Assembly (NCBI GenBank): GCA_021325215.1 | Contig: JAJPHO010000042.1 | Span: 1-41,733, forward strand | Length of the DNA stretch: 41,733 nt | DNA from: Alphaproteobacteria bacterium | GTDB taxonomy: Bacteria > Pseudomonadota > Alphaproteobacteria > Rhodospirillales > Magnetospirillaceae | Direction of reading: 5' to 3' | Shown here: positions 24,891 through 32,739 of the stretch, piece by piece | Position numbering within the stretch: the stretch's first letter is position 1 | Layout of the letters: each line of letters begins with the position of its first letter | Position numbers and translations under genes: made by a program | Notes under the pieces: model-generated | What the model was told of the DNA's origin: nothing | What the model saw: the letters and a program-made list of their open reading frames with translations, nothing else | Databases searched by the model: none

Positions 24891-25122
24891 GAGAATTCGC
24901 TCCTGCCCGGTTTCTAACGGCGGCGGCCGCTTTTGGCAATCGTCCAGCCGGTGGGCGTCAGGGCCAGGATGAGCTGAAGCGCCTCGTCCATCGATATCTC
25001 GCGATTTTGGGAACAATTTGGTGTTCCGGCCGCTTTTAGCTTGCGCCCGGTCCGGCGCTGTTGCAAACAGGCCACGAGCAATTCGCCCCACCCGTTTCTT
25101 CGAGTCCGGCACTATATCATCC

Positions 25123-25836
25123 ATGACGCCGCGCCCCGCCGCCGCATCCGATCCCGGTTCCGCCCCCTTCCAGATCCGGGGCACCAGCTTCACCCTTCTC
25201 GCTTTGAAGATCGTCGATCCGCGCGCGAATAGCTTTTTCGCCCGGCTGGCCGAGACCCTGGCGCTTGCGCCGGGCTTCTACAGCAAGGCGCCGATCATCC
25301 TCGATCTGTCGCTGCTGACCAAAAGCGCGCCGGTCGACATGGTTGGCTTCTGCGCCAATCTGCGCGAGCTGGGCCTGGTGCCGGTGGGTATCCAGGGCGC
25401 CACCGCGGCGTGGGAGCAGGCCTCGACCGAAGCCGGCCTCGCCGTGTTCCCGACCGGGCGCGCCACCGAGGCGCAGTCCGTGCGCGGCCGGGCGGCCCCC
25501 CTGCCGACGCCCAAGGCGCGGCTGGTGACCGAGCCGGTGCGCTCGGGTCAGCAGGTCTATGCGGCCGATGGCGACCTGATCGTGACCGCCGCCGTCAGCC
25601 GCGGCGCCGAGCTGCTGGCCGAGGGCAACATCCATGTCTACGGCGCCCTGCGCGGCCGCGCCGTGGCGGGACTGGGCGGCGACCGCTCGGTCCGCATCTT
25701 CTGCCGCCATCTCGATGCCGATCTGGTCTCGATCGGCGGTTATTACATGGTCAGCGAGCAAATGGACCCGGCGCTGATCGGCAAGCCGGTCCAGATCAGG
25801 CTGGTCGAAGAACGTCTGGTCTTCGATCCTCTCTGA
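25123..25836 (+). CDS. minC: Septum site-determining protein MinC
   Basis: MinC inhibits FtsZ polymerisation at the poles. The 237 residues show an N-terminal domain (FQIRGTSFTLLALKIVDP, PIILDLSLLTKSAPVDM) and a C-terminal beta-helix that binds MinD (VYAADGDLIVTAAVSRGAEL, GNIHVYGALRGRAVAGL, GDRSVRIFC). The order minC-minD-minE with short spacing is standard. The ATG at 25123 gives the normal family length. Confidence 0.95.
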   Translation: MTPRPAAASDPGSAPFQIRGTSFTLLALKIVDPRANSFFARLAETLALAPGFYSKAPIILDLSLLTKSAPVDMVGFCANLRELGLVPVGIQGATAAWEQASTEAGLAVFPTGRATEAQSVRGRAAPLPTPKARLVTEPVRSGQQVYAADGDLIVTAAVSRGAELLAEGNIHVYGALRGRAVAGLGGDRSVRIFCRHLDADLVSIGGYYMVSEQMDPALIGKPVQIRLVEERLVFDPL

Positions 25837-25863
25837 GTCCCGAAGCAGCGAAAGGAATTCATC

Positions 25864-26676
25864 GTGGCAAAAGTTATCGTGGTCACTTCGGGCAAAGGGG
25901 GCGTCGGCAAGACCACGACGTCCGCCGCCATCGCGACCGGCCTGGCCCAGCGCGGCCACAAGACCGTCATCATCGATTTCGACGTCGGCCTGCGCAATGT
26001 CGACCTGATCATGGGCTGCGAGCGCCGCGTCGTTTATGACTTCATCAATGTCATCAATGGTGACGCCAAGCTCAGCCAGGCGCTGATCAAGGACAAGCGC
26101 GTCGAGACCCTGTTCATCCTGGCCACCTCGCAGACCCGCGACAAGGACGCCCTGACCGAAGACGGCGTCAAGCGCGTCATCGACGAGCTGAAGACCCAGT
26201 TCGACTACATCGTCTGCGACAGCCCGGCCGGCATCGAGCGCGGCGCCTTCCTGGCGATGTATTTCGCCGACGAAGCCGTCGTGGTCGCCAACCCGGAAGT
26301 CTCTTCGGTGCGCGACGCCGACCGCATGATCGGCCTGGTCACCAGCAAGTCGGCCCGCGCCGAAAAGGGCGAGCCGCTGCCGCAACACCTTCTGCTGACC
26401 CGCTACGACGCCGAGCGCGTCGAGAAGGGCGAAATGCTGCGCCTGGAAGACGTGCAGGAAATCCTCGCCGTGCCGCTGCTGGGCGTGGTGCCGGAATGCC
26501 CGTCGGTGCTGCAGGCCTCGAATGTCGGCATGCCGGTGATCCTCGATGAGGGTTCGCCCGCCGCAAAGGCCTATGCCGCCGCTGTCTCGCGCATCCTGGG
26601 CGAGACCGTCGAGATGGTCATTCCCAAGGTGGCCAAGCGCGGCCTGTTCGACCGTCTGCTGCGGAGAAGCGCATGA
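25864..26676 (+). CDS. minD: Septum site-determining ATPase MinD
   Basis: A 270-residue ParA/MinD ATPase. The deviant Walker A motif GKGGVGKTT is at about 10-18, DFDVGLRNVDLIMG and CDSPAGIERG follow, and the C-terminal amphipathic helix that binds the membrane is visible in VAKRGLFDRLLRRSA. It recruits MinC to the membrane and oscillates with MinE. The start is GTG at 25864 with AAAGGA upstream. The stop overlaps minE by 4 bp. Confidence 0.97.
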   Translation: MAKVIVVTSGKGGVGKTTTSAAIATGLAQRGHKTVIIDFDVGLRNVDLIMGCERRVVYDFINVINGDAKLSQALIKDKRVETLFILATSQTRDKDALTEDGVKRVIDELKTQFDYIVCDSPAGIERGAFLAMYFADEAVVVANPEVSSVRDADRMIGLVTSKSARAEKGEPLPQHLLLTRYDAERVEKGEMLRLEDVQEILAVPLLGVVPECPSVLQASNVGMPVILDEGSPAAKAYAAAVSRILGETVEMVIPKVAKRGLFDRLLRRSA

Positions 26677-26942
26677 GCCTGCTGAGCATGTTCCGGCGCC
26701 AGCCCCGCCCATCGGCGGAAGCTGCGCGCGAGCGTCTGCAGATCCTGCTCGCCCATGAGCGCGCGGGCCTGAACGGCGCCGAATTCCTGCCCCAGATGCA
26801 GCGCGAGCTGATCGAGGTGATCCGCAAATATGTCCAGGTCGATGACGACCGGGTGCAGGTGAGCCTCGACAACGATGGCAATATCTCGGTGCTCGAGGTC
26901 AATATCGAACTGCCGACCGCCGCGCCGAAGCGGCCGGTCTGA
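26673..26942 (+). CDS. minE: Cell division topological specificity factor MinE
   Basis: An 89-residue MinE of normal length. The N-terminal membrane-targeting and MinD-stimulating segment is visible (MSLLSMFRR, then RERLQILLAHERAG), followed by the dimerisation domain (MQRELIEVIRKYVQVDDDRV, ISVLEVNIELP). It triggers MinD ATP hydrolysis. The start overlaps the minD stop (ATGA). Confidence 0.96.
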   Translation: MSLLSMFRRQPRPSAEAARERLQILLAHERAGLNGAEFLPQMQRELIEVIRKYVQVDDDRVQVSLDNDGNISVLEVNIELPTAAPKRPV

Positions 26943-26971
26943 GATCGCAAATCCTATTGCAGGAGAGTTTG

Positions 26972-27268
26972 ATGGCGAAGGCTTATTGGATCGCGTTCTA
27001 TCGGGAAATCCGTGACCCGGACAAGCTGGCGGCTTATGCCAAGATCGGCGGTCCGGCCATCATGGCCGGCGGCGGCAAGTTCCTGGCGCGCGGCGTCGCC
27101 GACTACGCCTTCGAGGCCGGCCTCAAGGAGCGCACCGTGCTGATCGAGTTCGCCGACATGAAGGCGGCCCTGGCCACCCATGACAGCCCCGCTTATCAGG
27201 AAGCGCTGGCCGCCCTCGGCGATGGCGCGGTGCGCGACATGCGCTTCGTCGAGGCCGCGCCGGTCTAA
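26972..27268 (+). CDS. DUF1330 family protein
   Basis: A 98-residue alpha/beta-barrel dimer-type protein of the DUF1330 family: KAYWIAFYREIRDPDKLAAY, GGKFLARG, RTVLIEFADMKAA and DSPAYQEALAAL are typical positions. Function is unknown. AGGAG lies 7 bp before the ATG at 26972. It follows minE by 29 bp and may be co-transcribed. Its 3' end overlaps the convergent transglycosylase by 4 bp. Confidence 0.88.
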   Translation: MAKAYWIAFYREIRDPDKLAAYAKIGGPAIMAGGGKFLARGVADYAFEAGLKERTVLIEFADMKAALATHDSPAYQEALAALGDGAVRDMRFVEAAPV

Positions 27269-27984
27269 CCAGCCAGCTTCTGAAACTGCCTGACCATCAT
27301 ATCCACCCGGTCCACGTACATCTGGGCCGGGTGGTCGCCGCACTGCGCGCCCGGCGCCAGCTTGAAGCCGTGCCGGGCGAAGTCGCGCGCCACGCCGGCG
27401 CCGCACAGATGGGTCAGCGCGGCCAGATCCTGCTTCTGTTTCACCGTCAGCTTGGCCTCCGGCTGATGGGCGAGGATCGCCGCCACCGAGCGGTCCAGAT
27501 GGGCCGAGGTCAGCTCGATTGAATGGGCCGGCAGCAGCCGGTTGTAGAAATCCTCCGACCAGCAGGAATTGTCCCGCTCGATGGCGACGTGATTGCGCAC
27601 GCAATAGCGGCTGGCGTCGGCGAAGGTGCCTTCGGTCATCTGATACATGCCGACGGCGCTGGAAGCCGGTTTGTAGATCTCGAAGGGCGGCCAGGCCAGG
27701 CGCCAGCGCCAATAGGTATGCGCGATCGGATCGCCGGCGCCCTCGACCTGAGCCAGCGCGGCCAGAAATTCCGGCGAGATGGCGGCGGTCGAATATTCGC
27801 GGAACAGCGGCCCGTATTCGCGCCAGGTCTCGGCCGGGCTCTTCTTCAGCACGCCGCTCACCGGATAGAGCATTTCGGTCGGCTTATGGACGATGTGATA
27901 GACCAGATTCGACAGCAGGAAGATCCCCGCCGCCAGGGGCAGCACGATGAGGGTGCGGATCGCCGGCGGCGTCGCTTCGACCAC
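27265..27984 (-). CDS. Membrane-anchored lytic transglycosylase-like protein (N-terminus possibly to 28137)
   Basis: A lysozyme-like (SLT) peptidoglycan-cleaving protein. From the GTG at 27984 it has a transmembrane helix (LIVLPLAAGIFLLSNLVYHI), then the SLT-like domain: ISPEFLAALAQVEGAGDPIA with the expected catalytic Glu (E98), SAVGMYQMTEGTFADASRYC, and a helical C-terminus with THLCGAGVARDFARHGFKLA. Upstream the frame stays open for 51 more codons encoding a very basic Arg/Pro/Ala-rich tail (KKPRARPAAAA, RKRAPRRKKSAFQLRLERW). A CTG at 28137-28135 overlaps the previous gene's stop and has GGAG nine bases upstream, so the true start may be there. It lies in an operon with the DUF3572 gene. 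Confidence 0.82.
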   Translation of the reverse strand: MVEATPPAIRTLIVLPLAAGIFLLSNLVYHIVHKPTEMLYPVSGVLKKSPAETWREYGPLFREYSTAAISPEFLAALAQVEGAGDPIAHTYWRWRLAWPPFEIYKPASSAVGMYQMTEGTFADASRYCVRNHVAIERDNSCWSEDFYNRLLPAHSIELTSAHLDRSVAAILAHQPEAKLTVKQKQDLAALTHLCGAGVARDFARHGFKLAPGAQCGDHPAQMYVDRVDMMVRQFQKLAG

Positions 27985-28133
27985 GCGTCGGACCTGGCCG
28001 GCGCGATGGCGCCAGCGTTCCAGGCGCAGCTGGAAAGCGCTTTTCTTGCGGCGCGGGGCGCGCTTGCGGGGTGGTGTGGTACGGGCCGGAGCGGCGGCGG
28101 CGGGCCGGGCGCGCGGCTTTTTCGCCGGAGGGT

Positions 28134-28442
28134 TCAGGGCAGCAGGCTCCGCGCCATCATCGGCATTTCCGGCGGCAATTCGGCCGCTTCGGTAAAGGCC
28201 AGCAGGGTCGGTTCGTCGGCCAGCAGGAAATCCAGCACGCCGCCCAGGAAGGAAAGCTCGCCGATGCGGGCGCGGATCTCATCCTGGCCGCAGCCGGTCA
28301 GGGCGACGAAGCGGGGCAGCAGATCCTCGTCCGACGCGATGAAGGCTATGGCTTTCAGCGCCACGGTCTGCGCATCTTCCGGCGACAGCACGGGCGGTTT
28401 CGCCGGGCGCTTCGACGGTGTATAGGGTTTGAAGGGGTCCAT
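28134..28442 (-). CDS. DUF3572 family protein
   Basis: A 102-residue soluble helical protein of the DUF3572 family, common in alphaproteobacteria: PEDAQTVALKAIAFIASDED, LPRFVALTGCGQDEIRARIG and FLGGVLDFLLADEPTLLAF are typical. Function is unknown. The ATG at 28442 gives the usual length. It probably forms an operon with the downstream transglycosylase gene, whose extended frame begins on this stop codon. Confidence 0.87.
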   Translation of the reverse strand: MDPFKPYTPSKRPAKPPVLSPEDAQTVALKAIAFIASDEDLLPRFVALTGCGQDEIRARIGELSFLGGVLDFLLADEPTLLAFTEAAELPPEMPMMARSLLP

Positions 28443-28511
28443 GCCCCTATGCTCGCAAAAGGATGGGCGGTCTGTCCATCCGTCACGGCCCATCTGGGAG
28501 GATGCCGGGGT

Positions 28512-29258
28512 TTGCTTTTGAGTCTTTTGTTCGTGGCGGCGCTGTGGGCCGGCATCCAGAACGCGCTCGCCGGCGGCGGGTCTTTCGTCACCTTGCCGGC
28601 TCTGATGCTGACCGGCCTCGATGCGCGCACCGCCAACATCGCCTCGACCCTGGCGCTGTTCCCGGCGCAGATGACCACCGGCTGGGTCGGCCGGCACAAT
28701 GTCAGCGGCGTCGCCGGCCTCGGCTTCCGGGCGCTGACCATCATCAGCCTGGCGGGCGGCGCCGTCGGCGCGGCGCTGCTGCTGCTGACCTCGTCGAGCT
28801 TCTTCGGGCATCTGGTGCCCTGGCTGGTGCTGTTCGCCACCGCGGTGTTCGCCTATGGCAGTTTCTTCAGCCGCCTCAAGGAGGGCGAGGGGCCGAAGAT
28901 CGGTGCGCCGGCGGCCGGCGTGGCGCAATTCTTCATCGCCATCTATGGCGGCTATTTCGGCGGCGGCATCGGCTTTCTGATGCTGGCCGCCCTGACCGGG
29001 GCCGGCCTGGCCATGCGCGCCGCCGGCGCCACCAAGAATGTGCTGGCCGGCGTGATGAACGCCGCCGCGGTGGCGATCTTCCTGTTCACCCCGGACATTC
29101 CCTGGCTGACGGTCGCGGTGACCTGCGCCGGCGCCGTGATCGGCGGCTATGTCGGCGCGCTGCTGCTGCGGCGCGCCAACGAACGCTTCGTCCGCGCTTT
29201 CGTGGTGCTGCTGGGTGCCGGTCTGACGATCGGACTGTTTATCCGCAGCGGCGGCTGA
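28512..29258 (+). CDS. TauE/SafE-family membrane exporter
   Basis: A 248-residue protein with about eight transmembrane helices: LLFVAALWAGIQNALAGGGS at the N-terminus, ANIASTLALFPAQMTTGWVG, and GGYFGGGIGFLMLAALTGAG at the start of the second half. The family moves sulfite, sulfonates or other organic anions; the substrate here is unknown. The start is probably TTG at 28512, with GGGAGG at 28496-28501; TTG at 28518 is the alternative. It is convergent with the secreted cupin gene, with no gap between the stops. Confidence 0.88.
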   Translation: MLLSLLFVAALWAGIQNALAGGGSFVTLPALMLTGLDARTANIASTLALFPAQMTTGWVGRHNVSGVAGLGFRALTIISLAGGAVGAALLLLTSSSFFGHLVPWLVLFATAVFAYGSFFSRLKEGEGPKIGAPAAGVAQFFIAIYGGYFGGGIGFLMLAALTGAGLAMRAAGATKNVLAGVMNAAAVAIFLFTPDIPWLTVAVTCAGAVIGGYVGALLLRRANERFVRAFVVLLGAGLTIGLFIRSGG

Positions 29259-29645
29259 TCAAGGCGCCGGAGTCGATAAGGGCTTGTCCTTTTCGACGAT
29301 GAAGGTGCCGATCAGCACGGTCGGCTCGGCGCCGAACTTGATGGAGTGGATGGCGCCGAGCGGAATCTGGAAATGCTCGCCGGCGGTGATATGGCGGGCC
29401 GGCTGGCCTTCGATCAGCAGGTCGAGGTCACCCGAGAGACAGGTGGTCATCTCGATGCCGGGATGAGTGTGGCGCGGCAGGATCGCGTTCGGCGCCGCCT
29501 CGACGCGGGCCGTCACCGCCACCAGATTGGTGCCGGGCAGGTCGGCCTTCTCCAGCGCAATACGCTTGATCGGCTCGTCCGCCTGGACGGCGAAGGCGAC
29601 CAGCGAGGCCAGGATCAGGGCGGAAAACCGGCGGGCAAAACGCAT
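29259..29645 (-). CDS. Secreted cupin-domain protein
   Basis: A 128-residue protein with a signal peptide (about 1-22) and a single cupin barrel. Metal-binding residues of cupin motif 1 are visible in PRHTHPGIEMTTCLSGDLDL (two His and the Glu), and motif 2 contains the final His in IPLGAIHSIKF. It is exported, so it acts in the periplasm. Substrate or ligand unknown. It lies 21 bp downstream of the AMIN/His-rich/barrel gene, same strand, so co-transcription is likely. Confidence 0.87.
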   Translation of the reverse strand: MRFARRFSALILASLVAFAVQADEPIKRIALEKADLPGTNLVAVTARVEAAPNAILPRHTHPGIEMTTCLSGDLDLLIEGQPARHITAGEHFQIPLGAIHSIKFGAEPTVLIGTFIVEKDKPLSTPAP

Positions 29646-29666
29646 AAGGATCTCTCTCGCAAAAGG

Positions 29667-30692
29667 TTACGGCAGGGGTATCAGCACACCCGCACCGGCG
29701 CCGGCCGCTTTTTCGTGGCCTTTGCCGAAATCGTAAGAATAGCCGGTCTCCAGATAGAGGCCCAGAGAGTGGTGTTCGGTCGGCCACATCACCATTTCGG
29801 CGACGCCTTCGACACCGGCGGAATCGGTTTGCGACTCATCCTCGACCCGATAAGCGCGGTGGAACCAGAGCGGACCGGCGCCGAGCTGGAATTCGAGATT
29901 TTCGGTCAGCTCGAACGGCTTCTTGAGGATCAGGCCGGTCTTCCAGGTGGTGTGGCTGTCCTTCAGCAGGGCGGTGGTGCCCAGTTCCAGCTCCAGCGCG
30001 TCATGCAGCAGGCCGGTCTCCAGCGCCGCGGTGGGACCGCCGCTGTTGGTGTAGTCGCTGACGCTGCGCTCGAAGCTGCCGCCGAGCTTGATCGTCACCA
30101 CCGGTTCGGCGTGATGTTCCTCGCCGTGCCCCTCGCCATGTCCTTCATGGTCGGCATGCTCCGCATGGTGTTCGGCGGCCATTTCCGCATGGTCCGCATG
30201 CGGCTCCTCGGCCGGCAGCGGAACGGCGCCGGGCGCGGTCACCGCCTCGGCAGCCATGACCGCCTGCGGAGCCGGCGCCCCGCCGGACGGGCCGAGATCG
30301 AGATAGATGCGGTGGAAACGGTATTCGCCATTCGGCGCCAGCTTGCCGGAGCCGATCACCGAAACCGGCGCCGCGGTGGCGATGCTGATCTGCGCAGTGG
30401 ATTTGCCCGGCGCGGATTCGACGGCGCGCACCAGCCCGGTTCCGTGATGCGGAACGGCGGTTTTCGACGCCCGGGCCTTGAGCGTCACGGTGACGGTCAT
30501 GCCGTCCGGCGACAGGCTGTAGGAGAAGGGGGCTTCGCCGCCCTTCAGATCGAGGACGATGCGGGTAATCGTGCTGTCGCGTTCGCCGAGGCGGACATCC
30601 GCCAGATCGGGCGTGCCCGCTTGCGCGGTGACGCCGGCTGCGATCACCGGGACGGCCAGCGCCAGGCTGCGTCCGTGAATCCGACTCTTCAT
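29667..30692 (-). CDS. AMIN-like domain + His-rich linker + outer-membrane barrel protein
   Basis: A 341-residue exported protein of unusual design. After the signal peptide (about 1-25), residues 30-150 look like an AMIN domain (VRLGERDSTITRIVLDLKGG, FSYSLSPDGMTVTV). Residues about 165-205 are a His/Glu-rich linker with about ten His (AEEPHADHAEMAAEHH, EGHGEGHGEEHH), a likely metal-binding stretch. From about 208 to the end, alternating strands (VVTIKLGGSFERSVSDYTN, LELELGTTALLKD, LEFQLGAGPLWFHRAYRV, LGLYLETGYSYDF) suggest a small porin-like barrel. AMIN domains bind peptidoglycan or sugars in other proteins. Inferred role: metal-related outer-membrane protein tethered to the cell wall. Confidence 0.72.
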   Translation of the reverse strand: MKSRIHGRSLALAVPVIAAGVTAQAGTPDLADVRLGERDSTITRIVLDLKGGEAPFSYSLSPDGMTVTVTLKARASKTAVPHHGTGLVRAVESAPGKSTAQISIATAAPVSVIGSGKLAPNGEYRFHRIYLDLGPSGGAPAPQAVMAAEAVTAPGAVPLPAEEPHADHAEMAAEHHAEHADHEGHGEGHGEEHHAEPVVTIKLGGSFERSVSDYTNSGGPTAALETGLLHDALELELGTTALLKDSHTTWKTGLILKKPFELTENLEFQLGAGPLWFHRAYRVEDESQTDSAGVEGVAEMVMWPTEHHSLGLYLETGYSYDFGKGHEKAAGAGAGVLIPLP

Positions 30693-30725
30693 CCGTTCCC
30701 CCTCCGGTTGAATTCCGGGCGGAAT

Positions 30726-30757
30726 GGTAACGGAGCACGTGTTAGTGCCCCGTTAAC
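30726..30757 (-). terminator. Hairpin between two leftward genes, terminator-like
   Basis: Read on the minus strand, GTTAACGGGGCAC and GTGCTCCGTTACC flank a 6-nt loop and pair at 12 of 13 positions, including one G-U. It lies after the stop of the small gene at 30785-31042 and before the start of the gene ending at 29667. No U-tract follows, so it may be an attenuator or operator instead of a full terminator. Confidence 0.45.
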
Positions 30758-30784
30758 GCCGAAAGGGGAAACGACTTGGCGAGC

Positions 30785-31042
30785 TTACTTGGTGTTCAGC
30801 GCGGTGTCGGTGTGACGGGCCGGCGACGGGCGCTCGGCCAGGGTGCCGTGCACGGTGTCGGTCTTGCTGGTCATCAGCACCGGAGCGTTGACCACTTCCA
30901 GCAGATGGGTGACCGGCGAATGGACGCCATCGGCGACCAGGACGGGCTGAGCGGCGGGAGCAGCCTGCTCCTCGGCGCGGGCGGCAACCAGCGACAGGGT
31001 GGCGAGAGCGAAGGCTGCGGCCGTGAAAGACAGGGACTTCAT
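30785..31042 (-). CDS. Small periplasmic protein, hypothetical
   Basis: An 85-residue protein with a signal peptide (MKSLSFTAAAFALATLSLVA, cleaved near ARA) and a mature part of about 60 residues without Cys. The mature part includes VLVADGVHSPVTHLLEVVNA and ends in a polar tail. GGAG stands 9 bp before the ATG at 31042. No family is recognised. A hairpin follows its stop. Confidence 0.65.
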   Translation of the reverse strand: MKSLSFTAAAFALATLSLVAARAEEQAAPAAQPVLVADGVHSPVTHLLEVVNAPVLMTSKTDTVHGTLAERPSPARHTDTALNTK

Positions 31043-31171
31043 GACTTTAATCTCCAAAGGCAAAAGGCAAACGGTCTTCCGGACGCTCGGCCTTATCGGC
31101 TTAGGAGACGAGACATAGGGAAATGCTGCGCTGCACACAAGGAAAGAAGGGGAATGGGAGCTATGCGAATC

Positions 31172-32257
31172 TCATAGTCCGGCGTCGTAATCGATGCCGC
31201 CCGCCTTGGGCCGCATCTCGGCGTTCCACAGCAGCATGCCGCCGGGCAGGTTGGCGAGTTTTTCGAAGCCCTGGCGCTGCAGGATCACCGTCGCCTGGGC
31301 CGAGCGTCCGCCCGAGCGGCAGACGGTGACGACCGGCTTGTCCTTGTTCAGCTCGCCGGCGCGCCGGGCCAGCTGGCCGAGAGGAATCGAGATGGCGCCG
31401 TCGATATGGCCGAGCGCGCCGAGGAATTCGTCCGGTTCGCGCACATCGAGGATCTGCGCCTCGCCGGCATGTTCCTCGAGCCAATGCGGCATCACTTCCC
31501 AGATGCCGGCGAAGGTCAAATTGAGTGGCGCCCAATCGGGATCGGCGGGAATGGCGCTGTTGTCCGGCTTTCCGCAGCGCCGATTGGCCGGTACCGCGAC
31601 ATCCATCTGCTTGGGATGCGGCAGGCCGAGATTGGCCATGTAGCCGATGAAGTCTTTCTCGTTGCCGGTGCCGCCGACGCGCGGATTGAAGCGCTTTTCC
31701 TCGCCCACCGTGGTGGCGGTGGCGCCGCGGTAATCATGGCCGGGATAGAGCCGGCACGCGTCGGGCAGGGTGAAGATGCGGGTCTGGATCGAGCGGTACA
31801 GGGTGCCCGCATCGCCCTGCTGGAAATCGGTGCGCCCGCAGCCGCGGATCAGCAGGGCGTCGCCGGTGAAGGCGCGGGATTGATCGTCCAGCACATAGGT
31901 CAGGCAGCCGCCGGTATGGCCCGGCGTGGCGCGCACGTCGAGGTATCGGTTACCGAAAGCGACCTTGTCGCCGTCGCGCAAGTACCGGTCCGCGCCCTCG
32001 GCGCCGCCCGCTTCGGCCAGGGCGATTTTGCTGCCCAGGCGCTGCTTGAGCAGCCAGGCGCCGGTGACGTGGTCGGCATGGACATGGGTTTCCAGGGTCC
32101 AGGTCAGTTTGAGCCCGAGTTCGCCGATGAAGGCGGCGTCGCGTCTTCCCTGCTCGAACACCGGATCGATCAGCACGCATTCGCCGGTGTCGGGGTCGGC
32201 CAGCAGATAGCTATAGGTCGAGGATTGCCCGTCGAACATCTGCCGGAAGACGATCAC
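31172..32257 (-). CDS. Persulfide dioxygenase-rhodanese fusion (MBL fold + rhodanese)
   Basis: A 361-residue two-domain enzyme. Residues 1-235 form an ETHE1-like metallo-beta-lactamase domain with the metal site H58-x-H60-x-D62-H63, H114, D133 and H174. Residues 255-361 form a rhodanese domain with active Cys C313 in CRSGGRS and LDVREPDEF at its start. Such fusions oxidise glutathione persulfide to sulfite and move sulfane sulfur to thiosulfate, detoxifying sulfide in the cytoplasm. Its start overlaps the GlcG-like gene by 4 bp, in an operon with bestrophin. The nearby TauE/SafE gene, on the opposite strand, could export sulfite; that link is inference. Confidence 0.92.
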   Translation of the reverse strand: MIVFRQMFDGQSSTYSYLLADPDTGECVLIDPVFEQGRRDAAFIGELGLKLTWTLETHVHADHVTGAWLLKQRLGSKIALAEAGGAEGADRYLRDGDKVAFGNRYLDVRATPGHTGGCLTYVLDDQSRAFTGDALLIRGCGRTDFQQGDAGTLYRSIQTRIFTLPDACRLYPGHDYRGATATTVGEEKRFNPRVGGTGNEKDFIGYMANLGLPHPKQMDVAVPANRRCGKPDNSAIPADPDWAPLNLTFAGIWEVMPHWLEEHAGEAQILDVREPDEFLGALGHIDGAISIPLGQLARRAGELNKDKPVVTVCRSGGRSAQATVILQRQGFEKLANLPGGMLLWNAEMRPKAGGIDYDAGL

Positions 32258-32739
32258 GGCGCCCCCAGATCCTTGGCGGCGACCGCGGTGGCGGTGGCGG
32301 AATCGTCTTCCTTCTTGGTGCTGGCGATGCCGATGCCGCCGATGGTGATCCCGCCGGCCTTGAGCGGAGCGCCGCCGCGCAAGGCGGTCAGCCCTTCGGT
32401 GGCGAGAGCCGTGCGGCCCTTGGCGACATTGTCCTCGATCTCGTCGGTCGGGCGCTGCATCAGCGCGGCGGTGCGCGCCTTGCCGATGGCCAGCTCGACG
32501 CTGCCCGGCCGGGTGCCGTCCATGCGCAGGAAGCCGAGCAGCAGCCCGTCCGAATCGACGATGGCGATGGCGGCCGGGTCCTTGGCTTCATGGGCCAGGC
32601 GCTCGGCCTCCTGGATCAGCGATTGGACGCCGGCTTCGGTCAGGGCCGGGGTGGTGCGCACCAGCGGCTCGGCATGGAGGGCGATGGGCAGGGCAATGAT
32701 CGGCAAGGCGGGGAGGAAGCGGTACATCGGGGTTCTCAC
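32254..32739 (-). CDS. Exported GlcG/HbpS-family protein (DUF336)
   Basis: A 161-residue protein with a signal peptide (to about residue 24) and a GlcG/HbpS fold: LTEAGVQSLIQEAERLAHEA, AIAIVDSDGLLLGFLRMDG, SVELAIGKARTAALMQRPT, and the Gly-rich IGGIGIAS turn. Members bind haem or cobalamin-like compounds or act as accessory proteins; the exact role here is unknown. The start is GTG at 32739 (overlapping the bestrophin stop) or ATG at 32727. It is the third gene of a leftward operon. Confidence 0.87.
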   Translation of the reverse strand: MRTPMYRFLPALPIIALPIALHAEPLVRTTPALTEAGVQSLIQEAERLAHEAKDPAAIAIVDSDGLLLGFLRMDGTRPGSVELAIGKARTAALMQRPTDEIEDNVAKGRTALATEGLTALRGGAPLKAGGITIGGIGIASTKKEDDSATATAVAAKDLGAP

